Below are positions 45,805-55,499 of a stretch of DNA of 64,000 nt, in pieces; within the stretch, counting starts at the first letter, position 1; every line of letters begins with the position of its first letter. The notes under the pieces were generated by a model that saw nothing but the letters and a program-made list of their open reading frames with translations, was not told where the DNA came from and made no database searches. Both the position numbers and the translations under genes were made by a program. The DNA is from Synechococcus sp. WH 7803. GTDB lineage: Bacteria; Cyanobacteriota; Cyanobacteriia; PCC-6307; Cyanobiaceae. The stretch lies in assembly GCA_000063505.1 (NCBI GenBank), contig CT971583.1:1-64000 (forward strand), in the 5' to 3' direction.

Positions 45805-45876
45805 AGCGGGTGACCGGACTCGAACCGGCGACGTTCAGCTTGGGAAGCTGACATTCTACCACTGAATTACACCCGC
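45805..45876 (-). tRNA. tRNA-Gly (anticodon CCC)
   Basis: The minus strand folds as a complete 72-base tRNA: acceptor stem GCGGGTG/CACCCGC, D-arm with AGTGGTA, anticodon stem TCAGC/GCTGA around loop TTCCCAA (anticodon CCC, reading GGG), and T-arm with GGTTCGAGTCC. The discriminator base is T (U), and CCA is not encoded. Confidence 0.95.
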
Positions 45877-45881
45877 GCTCT

Positions 45882-45904
45882 GGGCATGATGGTATCTCAT
45901 GCCC
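45882..45904. terminator. Inverted repeat between aminotransferase and tRNA-Gly
   Basis: A perfect 8-base stem GGGCATGA / TCATGCCC with loop TGGTATC lies between the aminotransferase stop and the 5' end of tRNA-Gly. No T-run follows, so it may be a weak terminator or a processing site. Confidence 0.35.
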
Positions 45905-45935
45905 TTGGTGAAAGGTTTGCCGAATCGTGCTTCTT

Positions 45936-47087
45936 TCAGCTGTTCAGTGCTGAAGAGGCTGCGCTGAGCCCAGCGCCCATCGTGCCTTTGTGCAGACCCA
46001 AAGACTGCAGCACGGATTCGATGGCGGCCACAGCTGTGAGCACATCGCGATCACAGACAAACCCAAGATGGCCGATCCGGAACACCTGACCTTTGAGATG
46101 GTCCTGTCCGCCAGCCAGCAGGATGTCGAATCGCTCCTTGACTGTTTTGCGGAGCTGTTCAGCATCAATACCATCCGGCGCCACAGCGGTGATGGCAGGG
46201 CTGCCGTAGCCTTCCGCCGCGAACAGCGGCAGACCGATGGCCTTCATCGCTGCAGTGGCTGCAGCGCGATGGCGTGCGTGCCGGGCGAAGATCGAATCCA
46301 GGCCCTCTGTCTGCATCATCTCCAGCGCTGCATCCAGGGCGAAGTAGAGATTCACCGCCGGCGTGAATGGGTTGCTGTTTTTGGCTGCTGTTTTCCGATA
46401 AGGGCCCAGATCCAAATAGAACTTGGGAAGGTCGGAGCGTTCGTAGGCGCTCCAGGCCCGATCGCTCATGGCCACGAAGCTCAGGCCAGGGGGCATCATG
46501 TAGCCCTTTTGGGAGCCTGAGGCCACCACGTCGAGGCCCCAGGCATCCATGGGAACGTTGGTGGCGCCGAGGCTCGTGACGCAGTCAGCGATGGTGAGCG
46601 CCACGCCGTGGGCCTTCACGTGGCTGCTGATTGTTTCCAGATCGTTGATCACTCCGGTGGAGGTTTCGGAGTGCGTGAGGATGACTGCCTTGACGGCTTT
46701 GTCGGTATCGGCCTCGAGAGCCCTGCGGAAGGCCTCAGGGTCGAGAGGCTGGCCCCACTCGGCCTTGATCACCTCCACATCGAGTCCATAGGCCCGCGCC
46801 ACCTTCACCCAGCGCTCACCGAACTTGCCGTTGTCTCCGCAGAGCACACGATCGCCGCGGCTCAGGGTGTTGATGATGCCGGCTTCCATGGCCGCCGTGC
46901 CGCTTCCGGTGATCACCAGCACGTCGCTGCTGGTCTGATGCAGCCAGCGCAACTGGGCATTGGTGCGCTCCACCACGGCCTGGAATTCCCCGCTGCGGTG
47001 ACCGATCGGGTGTCGCCCCATGGCCTTCAGCACCGTTTCGGGCACCGGGGTGGGCCCGGGAATCATCAGGGTCAGCTTGTCCTGCAC
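45936..47087 (-). CDS. Class V aminotransferase (alanine-glyoxylate / serine-pyruvate type)
   Basis: A 383-residue PLP enzyme. MIPGPTPVPETVLKAMGRHP is the start typical of alanine-glyoxylate/serine-glyoxylate aminotransferases, and the PLP lysine lies in SGSQKGYMMPPGLSF. In cyanobacteria this enzyme is thought to work in photorespiratory glyoxylate-glycine conversion. Homologues are often mislabelled 'soluble hydrogenase small subunit'. GTG 47087 is the start, only 10 bases from the divergent cbiD start, so the promoters must lie inside each other's genes. Confidence 0.93.
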   Translation of the reverse strand: MQDKLTLMIPGPTPVPETVLKAMGRHPIGHRSGEFQAVVERTNAQLRWLHQTSSDVLVITGSGTAAMEAGIINTLSRGDRVLCGDNGKFGERWVKVARAYGLDVEVIKAEWGQPLDPEAFRRALEADTDKAVKAVILTHSETSTGVINDLETISSHVKAHGVALTIADCVTSLGATNVPMDAWGLDVVASGSQKGYMMPPGLSFVAMSDRAWSAYERSDLPKFYLDLGPYRKTAAKNSNPFTPAVNLYFALDAALEMMQTEGLDSIFARHARHRAAATAAMKAIGLPLFAAEGYGSPAITAVAPDGIDAEQLRKTVKERFDILLAGGQDHLKGQVFRIGHLGFVCDRDVLTAVAAIESVLQSLGLHKGTMGAGLSAASSALNS

Positions 47088-47097
47088 GGCCTACGGA

Positions 47098-48285
47098 GTG
47101 CCAATCCTCCATCCTAAAAAACGACCTGCTGCCTGCTCCGCTATCGCCGCCCCTGTTGTTGATTCCGGATCCGGACTCACCCTGCCGGTGTGGGTGGCGG
47201 CGGCAGCCCGTGCTGCCACCCAGGTGTTGCAAGGGCATCCAGCGCCGGACCGGGTCAGCCTGACGATTCCTGGGGAGGCTGCTCCCCGCAGCGTGCCGAT
47301 CCAGGCGGCGAGTTGTGTGCGCGATGGTGCGCAGGCCTTGGCCATCAGCGTGTGTGATCCCGGTCCTGGTCTCGACCTCACCCGTGGTTTGGAGATCTGG
47401 GTGCATGCCTGCTGGGGTTCTGCCGATCAAGGTTGGCTGTCGTTGAAGGCCGGGGCGGGGGTTGGTCGGCTTGAGAGCGATGGCTCCCTGTGCATCTCTG
47501 GTTTCGCCAGGGAGTTGCTGGAGTGCAATCTCCACGACCTCGTGCCCAGCGGCCGGCGTCTGGACCTTGAGGTGGTGCTGCCCCGGGGCGAACAGTTGGC
47601 GCAACGCACCAGCAACGCCGCCTTTGGTGTGGTGGAGGGCCTGGCGCTCATCGGCACCCAGGCCGAGGTGCAAGCCAGTGCTTCTCCAGATCAGCTCCAG
47701 GCCGCGCTGAATCAGCTTCAGTCTCTGACGGGGTCATCCGATTTTCAGGGGCGGCTCACGTTGGTGATCGGTGAAAACGGTCTTGATCTGGCCCGATCGC
47801 TCCAGCTCTCGGCCCATCAGCCCCAGCTGAAGGCCGGTAACTGGATGGGTCCGCTGCTGGTGGCTGCCGCTGAAGCGGGAGTGCAGGAGCTCCTGCTCTT
47901 CGGCTACCACGGGAAACTGGTGAAGTTGGCTGGCGGCATCTTCCACACCCATCACCATCTCGCGGATGGGCGTTTGGAGGTGCTGGTGGCCCAAGGGGTG
48001 AAGCAGGGCTTGCCGGGTGAATACCTGCGTGGCTTGATGGCTGCTGCCTCCCTGGAAGACGCCTTCCACTGGCTGGCGGATCAGGATCGGGATCAGGCAG
48101 TGGCCTTGTGGCAGGCCATGGCCGCGGCGGTGGAAGAGCGAAGCCTGGCCTACCTGGCCCGCTACGGCTGCAACGGCATGGGCGTGGGCGCAGCTCTCTT
48201 CGATCGGCAACGTCGGTTGCGCTGGGCAGGACCGCGTGGGCAGGAGATGCTCAGGCGTTGTGAGGTCCTTCTCTACGCTGAGTGA
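47098..48285 (+). CDS. cbiD: Cobalt-precorrin-5B C1-methyltransferase
   Basis: CbiD methylates C1 of cobalt-precorrin-5B in the anaerobic route to cobalamin. [18 protein letters not shown] near the N-terminus, [16 protein letters not shown] and [20 protein letters not shown] are characteristic. The frame opens at 47020, but GTG 47098 is the best start because the upstream part lies across the aminotransferase gene; 395 residues. Marine Synechococcus are known cobalamin or pseudocobalamin makers. guaA follows 46 bases downstream. Confidence 0.94.
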   Translation: MPILHPKKRPAACSAIAAPVVDSGSGLTLPVWVAAAARAATQVLQGHPAPDRVSLTIPGEAAPRSVPIQAASCVRDGAQALAISVCDPGPGLDLTRGLEIWVHACWGSADQGWLSLKAGAGVGRLESDGSLCISGFARELLECNLHDLVPSGRRLDLEVVLPRGEQLAQRTSNAAFGVVEGLALIGTQAEVQASASPDQLQAALNQLQSLTGSSDFQGRLTLVIGENGLDLARSLQLSAHQPQLKAGNWMGPLLVAAAEAGVQELLLFGYHGKLVKLAGGIFHTHHHLADGRLEVLVAQGVKQGLPGEYLRGLMAAASLEDAFHWLADQDRDQAVALWQAMAAAVEERSLAYLARYGCNGMGVGAALFDRQRRLRWAGPRGQEMLRRCEVLLYAE

Positions 48286-48331
48286 TCGGCCGCTGATTGT
48301 GCGGCCACCCGTTCCACGGCTCACGGGCGAG

Positions 48332-49918
48332 ATGTCACAGGCTCCGAATGAAGGTCAGCGTCAGCCGGCCATTGTCATTCTTGATTTCGGCTCTCAGTAC
48401 TCAGAACTGATCGCCAGGCGGGTCCGGGAGACCGAGGTGTTCTCGGTGGTGCTCGGTTACAGCACCACGGCCGAGGACTTGCGCCGGATGGCACCGCTGG
48501 GAATCATTCTCAGTGGTGGCCCCAGCTCCGTGTACGCGGAGCATGCACCCCTGTGTGACCCGGAGATCTGGAACCTGGGGATTCCGGTGCTTGGGGTTTG
48601 CTACGGCATGCAGCTGATGGTGCAGCAGCTGGGTGGTCGTGTGGTGGCAGCCACCGGTAAAGCCGAATACGGCAAGGCACCGCTTGAGGTGGATGACCCC
48701 ACCGATCTGCTCACGAATGTGGACAACGGATCCACGATGTGGATGAGCCATGGGGACTCGGTGGAGGCTCTGCCGGACGGGTTTGTGCGTTTGGCTCATA
48801 CCGCCAATACGCCCGAGGCGGCGGTGGCCAATCTCCAGCGCAGGCTCTACGGCGTGCAGTTCCACCCCGAGGTGGTGCATTCCACCTGCGGGATGGCGAT
48901 GATCCGCAATTTCGTTTATCACATTTGCGGCTGCGAGCCGGATTGGACCACGGCGGCGTTCATCGAGGAAGCCGTGAAGCAGGTGCGCTCCCAGGTCGGT
49001 GACAAGCGGGTGCTGCTGGCTCTGTCTGGGGGTGTCGACTCCTCCACCCTGGCCTTTCTGCTCAAGAAGGCCATCGGTGATCAGCTCACCTGCATGTTCA
49101 TCGACCAGGGATTCATGCGGAAGGGGGAGCCGGAATTCCTCATGGATTTCTTTGATCGCAAGTTCAACATTCACGTTGAATACATCAATGCTCGCCAGCG
49201 TTTTCTCGACAAACTCAAAGACATCACCGATCCAGAGCAGAAGCGCAAAATCATCGGCACGGAGTTCATCCGTGTGTTCGAAGAGGAGAGTCGTCGCCTG
49301 GGGCCCTTCGACTACCTGGCCCAGGGAACGCTCTATCCCGATGTGATCGAGAGTGCCGGCACCGACGTGGACCCCAAAACCGGTGAGCGGGTGGCGGTGA
49401 AGATCAAGAGCCACCACAACGTGGGTGGTTTGCCGAAGGATCTCCAGTTCAAGCTGGTGGAGCCCTTGCGCAAATTGTTCAAAGACGAAGTGCGCAAGGT
49501 GGGTCGCTCGCTCGGTTTGCCCGAGGAGATCGTCCGGCGTCATCCCTTCCCAGGGCCTGGTCTGGCCATCCGCATCCTCGGCGAAGTGACGGCCGAGAAA
49601 CTCAACTGCCTGCGTGATGCGGATCTGATCGTCCGCGAAGAGGTGAAAGAGGCGGGGCTGTATCACGAGATCTGGCAGGCATTCGCCGTGTTGTTGCCCG
49701 TGCGCTCTGTGGGTGTGATGGGCGATAAACGCACCTACGCCTGGCCGATCGTGCTGCGCTGTGTGTCCAGCGAGGACGGCATGACGGCGGACTGGTCGCG
49801 GTTGCCCTACGACCTGATGGAGACCATCTCCAACCGCATCGTGAATGAGGTGAAGGGCGTTAATCGGGTGGTTCTCGACATCACCAGCAAGCCACCGGGC
49901 ACGATTGAGTGGGAATAA
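48332..49918 (+). CDS. guaA: GMP synthase (glutamine-hydrolysing)
   Basis: GuaA aminates XMP to GMP. The glutaminase domain has the nucleophile in [16 protein letters not shown] and [13 protein letters not shown]. The ATP-PPase motif is [17 protein letters not shown], and the dimerisation end reads [16 protein letters not shown]. The frame extends upstream, but the ATG at 48332 ([12 protein letters not shown]) gives 528 residues, the normal length. Downstream genes 49982 and 50612 and pbp2 lie in the same direction with short gaps, suggesting one transcript. Confidence 0.97.
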   Translation: MSQAPNEGQRQPAIVILDFGSQYSELIARRVRETEVFSVVLGYSTTAEDLRRMAPLGIILSGGPSSVYAEHAPLCDPEIWNLGIPVLGVCYGMQLMVQQLGGRVVAATGKAEYGKAPLEVDDPTDLLTNVDNGSTMWMSHGDSVEALPDGFVRLAHTANTPEAAVANLQRRLYGVQFHPEVVHSTCGMAMIRNFVYHICGCEPDWTTAAFIEEAVKQVRSQVGDKRVLLALSGGVDSSTLAFLLKKAIGDQLTCMFIDQGFMRKGEPEFLMDFFDRKFNIHVEYINARQRFLDKLKDITDPEQKRKIIGTEFIRVFEEESRRLGPFDYLAQGTLYPDVIESAGTDVDPKTGERVAVKIKSHHNVGGLPKDLQFKLVEPLRKLFKDEVRKVGRSLGLPEEIVRRHPFPGPGLAIRILGEVTAEKLNCLRDADLIVREEVKEAGLYHEIWQAFAVLLPVRSVGVMGDKRTYAWPIVLRCVSSEDGMTADWSRLPYDLMETISNRIVNEVKGVNRVVLDITSKPPGTIEWE

Positions 49919-49981
49919 GGGGGCGTAGGGGCTGGTGGGCCAGGCTCAGTGCCGATACTCTTGGCCCCCGGCCTCAAGTCT

Positions 49982-50593
49982 GTGACCGCTGCTCAACAGC
50001 AGGACCTGCAACTTCAGCGTCGTCTGCAGCAGGACAGCATCCAGTTGGCAGGCAAGACCATTTACATCAACCCGTTTCTCTATTGGAGACGGTTTGACAG
50101 CAATACGGACCGCTGGTTGCGGGAACCCGGCCAGCTCAGCGAAGAGCAGATCCAGCAGAACCGTGTGCGCTTCTATCCAGAGCTCGAGTGGGCGCTTCTT
50201 GATGAGCGTGACCAGGAGATCAAGGATGGGGCCGTTGAGATGTTTCTCAAAAGCCTTGAGCTGATCAGCACCTTCCACCCCGAGCTCACCTCCGGACAGC
50301 TTCTGGAGGTGGAGCGCAAGATGGCCATCACCAAGAAACGCTCCTTCGAGCGCTGGGTTGAGAAGTCCTATCGGCGCAGATCCCGGGAGGAAACCAGGGA
50401 GAAGCGGCGTTTTGCCCGCAACCGTTTCTGGCGGGGATGGGGCGAATGGATCGCCCTGGACACCACCCATCAGGCCCTGGTGCCGATGGTGGCCTTGCTG
50501 GTGCTCTCCGCTGTTGCGGGCTGGTCCCTGGGGTCGTCCCGATCCAGTTGTCCGACACTTGTGCTTCCGCCGGAGCAGACTGGAGTTCGTTGA
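49982..50593 (+). CDS. Conserved membrane-anchored protein, unknown
   Basis: About 203 residues from GTG 49982; an ATG at 49949 opens the frame. The N-terminus is glutamine-rich, then LAGKTIYINPFLYWRRFDSN and a charged helical region (SFERWVEKSYRRRSREETRE). One membrane helix lies near the C-terminus (LVPMVALLVLSAVAGWSLG), so the bulk is probably cytoplasmic. No named family recognised. It sits between guaA and two genes leading to PBP2, a possible link to wall synthesis that is only inference. Confidence 0.75.
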   Translation: MTAAQQQDLQLQRRLQQDSIQLAGKTIYINPFLYWRRFDSNTDRWLREPGQLSEEQIQQNRVRFYPELEWALLDERDQEIKDGAVEMFLKSLELISTFHPELTSGQLLEVERKMAITKKRSFERWVEKSYRRRSREETREKRRFARNRFWRGWGEWIALDTTHQALVPMVALLVLSAVAGWSLGSSRSSCPTLVLPPEQTGVR

Positions 50594-50611
50594 GTAAGGC
50601 GTTCGGAATCC

Positions 50612-50989
50612 ATGGCTGAAGGCCAACCGCTGGATGAGTTGCGTCTGGCTTTGATGCAGGACGTGCTGCCCATGGGACTGGCTTTTGTGGATCGGGTGCG
50701 CAGCGAAGGGCCGGCTCGGGTTGTTGAGTCGTTGTCCCAGGGGGATGATCCCCTGGCCGACCTGCGCAAGGAAGGTGAACCTGCCGCGCGGGTGCTGAGA
50801 GAGCGACTGGATCAGATCAGTCCGGGCCTTGGGAATCCCGTGATGTCGGTGCAGGTGGAGGTGGAGGAGCCCGCCGAGCCCCAGTCCTCGTCTTCGCTCC
50901 CGGACGATCCCAAGGAGCTGCAGGAGGTGCTGGACCGCATCGAGACGCGCCTGCAGCGGCTTGATGCCCTGATCACCCCAGGGGATTAA
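50612..50989 (+). CDS. Small conserved protein upstream of PBP2, unknown
   Basis: A 125-residue protein with no signal or membrane segment. LRLALMQDVLPMGLAFVDRV and DLRKEGEPAARVLRERLDQI are amphipathic helices; the middle is Pro/Glu-rich, and the C-terminus (LQEVLDRIETRLQRLDALIT) looks coiled-coil. No named family. The stop is 4 bases from the PBP2 start, so translation is likely coupled. Function unknown. Confidence 0.75.
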   Translation: MAEGQPLDELRLALMQDVLPMGLAFVDRVRSEGPARVVESLSQGDDPLADLRKEGEPAARVLRERLDQISPGLGNPVMSVQVEVEEPAEPQSSSSLPDDPKELQEVLDRIETRLQRLDALITPGD

Positions 50990-50993
50990 CTCC

Positions 50994-52808
50994 GTGACCG
51001 GTTTTGCGCAGGGGGATGGGCAGCGTCATGCCGGTTTACGCCAGCAGCCACTGGTGCTGCTGGGTTTGGTGCTGTTGGTGAGCACCGCCATGGTGTCCCG
51101 CCTGGTGTGGCTCCAGGTGCTGGAAGCGCCGCGCTTTCGCCAACTCGCTGATGAGAACCGCATTCGTCTGGTGCCGCGCTCGCCCACACGCGGTCGGCTG
51201 TTGGATCGCAAGGGCCGGGTGTTGGCTTCCAGCAAGCTCACCTATTCGCTGTATGTGGAGCCGCGTCTGGTGGATGACGCGGCCTGGCCGGAGTTGCGCG
51301 ATCGCCTGGCTCGGCTGCTGAATCTCGATGCGGACGTGCTGGATCAGCGTCGGGGTGGCGGCTTTGCCAGGGATGGTTACCGCATCAATCTGGCCACGGA
51401 TCTCAAGCCGGAACAGGTGCTGCGTTTCCGCGAGCAGGCACTCGGGCTCAAGGGGGCGCAAGTGGATGTGGACATCCTGCGGGCCTATCCCCATGGAACC
51501 CTGGCGGCCCATGCCCTCGGGTATACCCAGCCGATCACGGAAGACGAATACAAATCACTGGCCAAGAAGGGCTACAAGATCCGTGATCGGATCGGCCGGA
51601 TCGGTGTGGAGGCGGCCTACGAATCCCACTTGCGCGGCGCCTGGGGCGGCCAGATGCTCGAGGTGAATGCCATGGGTGAGGTGCAGCGTCACCTCGGTGA
51701 CCGTCCGTCGGTGGCGGGCAAGGATCTCACCCTCACCCTGGATCTCGACCTGCAGAAGGTGGCCGAGCAGGCCCTGGCCGACAAGCCCGGGGGCGCCATC
51801 GTTGCCATGGATCCAAGAACGGGCGCCATCTTGGCGTTGGCGAGCAAGCCCACCTTTGACCCCAACTTCTTCTCCAAACTCGTCACCACCCAGAAGGAGT
51901 ACGACGCGCTGTTCTCCAACCCGAAGAAGCCCTTGCTTTCGAGGGCGATGAATCCTTACGACCCCGGCAGCACCTGGAAGGCGGTGACAGCGATGGCTGC
52001 CATGGAGTCAGGCAAATTCCCGCCGGACACCAAGTTGCCCACCATGGCGTGCATCACCTACGGCGGTCATTGCTTCCCCGACCACAACGGCGCTGGTTTC
52101 GGCACCATCGGTTACGCCGATGCGTTGCGCTTCTCCAGCAACACTTTCTTCTATCAAGTGGGGGTGGGAGCCGGTTCTCGCGCCCTGCAGAAAGCGGCGA
52201 CAGCCCTGGGCTTCGGGCAGAAATCAGGGATTGAGATCGGCTGGGAGGAAAGTGTCGGTTTGGTGGGTGATGAAGACTGGGCCGCGGCCGGTCGCGGCTG
52301 GGCGGAACCGGGAACAACCCCATGGATTCCGGAGGACATGGCCAGTGCGTCCATCGGTCAGTCGGTGGTGCAGATCACGCCCCTGCAGCTGGCTCGGGCC
52401 TATTCGGTGTTTGCCAACGGTGGCTGGCTGGTCACACCCCATCTGGCGGATCAGGGTCTGGACTGGACCGATGCCTCCCGTCGCACCAAGGTGGACATGA
52501 AGCCTTCCACCCTGGCCAAAATCCGAGAAGGTCTGCGCAAGGTGGTGTCTGATGGCACTGGGTTTGGCCTCAACGGGCCGGGCATTCCACCAGCAGGAGG
52601 CAAGACGGGCACCGCGGAGGACAGCACCGGCGGTCCGGACCATGCCTGGTTTGCCACCTATGCCCCCTATCCCGAGGGAGAGATTGTGATCGTGGCCTTT
52701 GCGCAGAACACGCCCGGGGGAGGGTCCGTGCATGCGTTGCCGATGGCCAAGAAAGTGATGGAGATGTGGAACCGCAAGCGTGCGCAGCCGATCCCGTCGC
52801 CTTCGTAA
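50994..52808 (+). CDS. mrdA: Penicillin-binding protein 2 (peptidoglycan transpeptidase)
   Basis: A 604-residue class B PBP that cross-links peptidoglycan during elongation. A single N-terminal membrane helix (LVLLGLVLLVSTAMVSRLVW) anchors it. The non-catalytic domain has RGRLLDRKGRVLASSKLTYS. The transpeptidase domain holds the SxxK serine in DPGSTWKAVTAM, the SxN motif FSSNTFF and KTGTAEDS. The length and order match MrdA. Start GTG 50994 is 4 bases after the preceding gene. The ending RNRKRAQPIPSPS-type tail is basic. Confidence 0.95.
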   Translation: MTGFAQGDGQRHAGLRQQPLVLLGLVLLVSTAMVSRLVWLQVLEAPRFRQLADENRIRLVPRSPTRGRLLDRKGRVLASSKLTYSLYVEPRLVDDAAWPELRDRLARLLNLDADVLDQRRGGGFARDGYRINLATDLKPEQVLRFREQALGLKGAQVDVDILRAYPHGTLAAHALGYTQPITEDEYKSLAKKGYKIRDRIGRIGVEAAYESHLRGAWGGQMLEVNAMGEVQRHLGDRPSVAGKDLTLTLDLDLQKVAEQALADKPGGAIVAMDPRTGAILALASKPTFDPNFFSKLVTTQKEYDALFSNPKKPLLSRAMNPYDPGSTWKAVTAMAAMESGKFPPDTKLPTMACITYGGHCFPDHNGAGFGTIGYADALRFSSNTFFYQVGVGAGSRALQKAATALGFGQKSGIEIGWEESVGLVGDEDWAAAGRGWAEPGTTPWIPEDMASASIGQSVVQITPLQLARAYSVFANGGWLVTPHLADQGLDWTDASRRTKVDMKPSTLAKIREGLRKVVSDGTGFGLNGPGIPPAGGKTGTAEDSTGGPDHAWFATYAPYPEGEIVIVAFAQNTPGGGSVHALPMAKKVMEMWNRKRAQPIPSPS

Positions 52809-52817
52809 ACGCCTGAT

Positions 52818-53966
52818 TCAGGCCGCTGCGTTCAGCTGAGGTTGCTTGAGAACCTGGCGGTAATACCCGCGCAGCTGTTCGGTAGCTCCGGCCCATCCCC
52901 AGCGTTCCGCTTCCGAGCGGGCCGCATTGCGCAAGGCCTGGCGCTCCACGTCGTTGCCCAGCAGGCGTTGGGTGGCTGCGATCAGGCTGGCTGCTCCGCC
53001 ATCGGCGCCGTCGGGTTCATAGAGGCAGCCATTCACCCCGTCGCTGATGATGTCGGGAATGCCCCCGCGGTTGGCCCCCACCACCGGGCAACCGGCAGCC
53101 ATGGCCTCCAGCAGCACCAGACCCAGGGTTTCGGTGCTGGAGGGGAAAAGGAAGGCGTCGCCGCTGGCGTAGGCACCAGCGAGCTCCTCGCCGGCCAGGT
53201 AGCCCACGAATGTGGTGGCGGTGCCCTCGAAGTGCTTCTCCAGTTGCTGCCGGTGCGGCCCATCACCCACCAGGGCGAGGCGGGCGTCGGGCAGGGCCTC
53301 GAGCACTGGTTTGATGCGCTCGATCTGTTTCTCAGCGGAGAGACGGCCCACGTAGAGCAGCAGGGCTCCGCGATCGTCATGGCGGCCGAGCAGGCGCTGG
53401 CGGAGCTCAGCACTGCGCAGGTCCGGCCGGAACAGCTCGGTGTCCACCCCGCGCTGCCAGAGGTCTGTGTGCTGAATCCCCTTGTCGCTCAGTTCCTGCA
53501 CCATGGCGGTGGACGTGCAGAGATTGAGCAGCGCCTGGTTGTGGGCTGCTTTGAGCAGTTCCCAGAGCAGGGGCTCGAGCATGCCCATGCCGTAGTGCTC
53601 GAGATATTTGGGCAGATGGGTGTGGTAGCTCGCCACCAGCGGAATCGATTTGGCTTTGGCCAGCCAGATCCCACCTAGGCCCAGCACCGCTGGATTCACC
53701 ACGTGGATCAGGTCCGGCTGGAAGCTGTCGATCGCTTCGGAAACCGCGGGTCGGGGCAGCGCCAGCTTGAGTTCGGGGTAAAGCGGCAGAGGCATGGCTG
53801 GAACGCCGATCAAGCGCGCTCCCATGTACTCCTCGGGGCAACCCTCCGGACAAAACACGATCACTTCGTCACCGGCATCCACCAGGTGTTTCACCGTTTT
53901 GGTGAGACGGGTGACGATGCCATCGACCTTGGGAAGGAAGGTCTCGGTGAAGAAGGCGATTTTCAA
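52818..53966 (-). CDS. sqdX: Sulfoquinovosyltransferase (sulfolipid synthase)
   Basis: SqdX transfers sulfoquinovose from UDP-sulfoquinovose to diacylglycerol, making the sulfolipid SQDG of thylakoid membranes. It is a GT4 (GT-B) enzyme: KIAFFTETFLPKVDGIVTRL at the N-terminus, SYHTHLPKYLEHYGMGML, LLYVGRLSAEKQIERIKPVL and FPSSTETLGLVLLEAMAAGC. I start it at TTG 53966, 14 bases after the sqdB stop, giving 382 residues; the frame runs on upstream across sqdB but is not coding. sqdB-sqdX is an operon. Confidence 0.95.
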   Translation of the reverse strand: MKIAFFTETFLPKVDGIVTRLTKTVKHLVDAGDEVIVFCPEGCPEEYMGARLIGVPAMPLPLYPELKLALPRPAVSEAIDSFQPDLIHVVNPAVLGLGGIWLAKAKSIPLVASYHTHLPKYLEHYGMGMLEPLLWELLKAAHNQALLNLCTSTAMVQELSDKGIQHTDLWQRGVDTELFRPDLRSAELRQRLLGRHDDRGALLLYVGRLSAEKQIERIKPVLEALPDARLALVGDGPHRQQLEKHFEGTATTFVGYLAGEELAGAYASGDAFLFPSSTETLGLVLLEAMAAGCPVVGANRGGIPDIISDGVNGCLYEPDGADGGAASLIAATQRLLGNDVERQALRNAARSEAERWGWAGATEQLRGYYRQVLKQPQLNAAA

Positions 53967-53979
53967 GGGAGTGCCCTGA

Positions 53980-55173
53980 TCAAGCGGTGGCGATGGCCTG
54001 GGCCTGGGTTTTGGTCCAGGCGGAGGTGCAGAGGATGCGGTTGCGATCGCAACGGTCGGCGTAGCGCGTCGCGATCTCCACCACTTCCTTGAGCAGGCCG
54101 TCATCGAGGGTGGTGGGATTGAGTCCCAGCTCGATGAAGCAGCGATTGTCCACGATCAGGTCGTTCTCCACGGCCTCATTGCGGGGGTTGGGGAGGTTGT
54201 TGACCTGCGCACCGGTGAGGGCGGCGACCTTTTTGGCCAATTCACCCACCTGATGACTTTCGGTCATCTGGTTGAAGATCTTCACCCGTTCGCCCTGGGT
54301 TGGGGGGTTCTCCAAGGCCAGCTGCACACACTTCACGGAATCGCGGATGTGAATGAAGGCGCGGGTCTGGCCGCCGGTGCCGTGCACGGTGAGGGGGTAA
54401 CCGATGGCCGCTTGCATCAGAAAGCGGTTGAGCACCGTGCCGTAGTCGCCGTCGTAATCAAAGCGATTGGTGAGGCGCGGGTCGCGGTCGGTGGCATCGG
54501 TGTTGGTGCCCCAGACGATCCCCTGGTGGAGGTCGGTGATGCGGACCTTGTCGTTCTTGTTGTAGTAGAGGAACAGCAACTGATCGAGCGTCTTGGTCAT
54601 GTGATAGACGCTGCCCGGGCTGGCGGGATGGAGGATCTCCTCCTCGAAACGGCTGCCGTCCGGCTGGGGGACCTCCACCTTGAGGTAGCCCTCGGGAATC
54701 GTGGCACCGCGGTGGGAGCCGTAGCCGTACACGCCCATGGTGCCGAGGTGCACCACATGGATGTCCTGGCCGCTTTCCACGATCGCGGCGAGCAGGTTGT
54801 GGGTGCCGTTGACGTTGTTATCGACGGTGTAGCGCTTGGTGGCGCTGCTCTTCATCGAATAGGGAGCAGCGCGCTGTTCGGCGAAGTGCACCACGGAGTC
54901 GGGCTTTTCCTCGATCAGCAGATCCAGCAGCCGCTGATATTCGTGGGCGATGTCCATGTGCACGAAGCGCATGGGTTTGCCGCCGATCTCCTCCCAGGCC
55001 TTGAGTCGCTCGCCAATCGAGGTGATCGGGGTGAGTGACTCCACCTCAAGGTCGACATCGATCTTGCGCCGACTCAGGTTGTCCACGATCAACACGTCGT
55101 GGCCCTGATCAGCGAGATTCACGGCACAGGGCCAGCCGCAGAAGCCGTCACCACCGAGAACGAGAACTTTCAC
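53980..55173 (-). CDS. sqdB: UDP-sulfoquinovose synthase
   Basis: SqdB makes UDP-sulfoquinovose from UDP-glucose and sulfite, using NAD. VLVLGGDGFCGWPCAVNLAD is the NAD motif; LGTMGVYGYGSHRGATIPEG and VYHMTKTLDQLLFLYY (Tyr-x3-Lys) hold catalytic residues, with FDYDGDYGTVLNRFLMQAAI and GGQTRAFIHIRDSVKCV typical of SqdB. The GTG at 55173 gives 397 residues and fits the NAD motif at the N-terminus. It lies upstream of sqdX with a 14-base gap. Confidence 0.97.
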   Translation of the reverse strand: MKVLVLGGDGFCGWPCAVNLADQGHDVLIVDNLSRRKIDVDLEVESLTPITSIGERLKAWEEIGGKPMRFVHMDIAHEYQRLLDLLIEEKPDSVVHFAEQRAAPYSMKSSATKRYTVDNNVNGTHNLLAAIVESGQDIHVVHLGTMGVYGYGSHRGATIPEGYLKVEVPQPDGSRFEEEILHPASPGSVYHMTKTLDQLLFLYYNKNDKVRITDLHQGIVWGTNTDATDRDPRLTNRFDYDGDYGTVLNRFLMQAAIGYPLTVHGTGGQTRAFIHIRDSVKCVQLALENPPTQGERVKIFNQMTESHQVGELAKKVAALTGAQVNNLPNPRNEAVENDLIVDNRCFIELGLNPTTLDDGLLKEVVEIATRYADRCDRNRILCTSAWTKTQAQAIATA

Positions 55174-55231
55174 CTCAAACTCCTGCTGAAGCGTGCAAGC
55201 CGCCAATCTGAGGCAAGCTACTACAGGCTTT

Positions 55232-55399
55232 TCAGCTGATCGCCACCGTGAAAGCCATCAGGGCGATCACAAGCAGGGAGCCGCCCATCAGGATCAGTCG
55301 GGAGCCATTGCTGTGGCTGGCTTCCTTGCTCAGCACCTCCATGCGCGGCTCTTTTGCGAAAGCGTTCAAACGGCCTCCGTCCTCCTGGGTGACCTGCAT
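55232..55399 (-). CDS. psb34: Psb34-like small photosystem II assembly protein
   Basis: A 55-residue gene, ATG 55399 to TGA 55232, with a strong GAGGAGG ribosome-binding site. The soluble part has EDGGRLNAFAKEPRMEV, then a linker and one membrane helix (RLILMGGSLLVIALMAFTVA). The EEGGRLNNFAIEP-like signature is that of the cyanobacterial Psb34 family (ssl1498-like), small proteins that bind photosystem II assembly intermediates near CP47. It lies on the minus strand between thiG and sqdB, 58 bases before sqdB. Assignment is from sequence pattern and memory. Confidence 0.88.
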   Translation of the reverse strand: MQVTQEDGGRLNAFAKEPRMEVLSKEASHSNGSRLILMGGSLLVIALMAFTVAIS

Positions 55400-55499
55400 G
55401 GATTCCTCCTCAATTGGTTCGGACCTTATGGAGCTGATCGGGCAGGGGCCTGAATCCTCAATGCAGCTTCATGGGACTTGATCTGTCGTTACAGACAGC

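Noticed and set aside
48401-49666. 421-residue ORF opposite guaA
   Set aside because: The composition is typical of an antisense frame, and guaA fills the same DNA with complete motifs.
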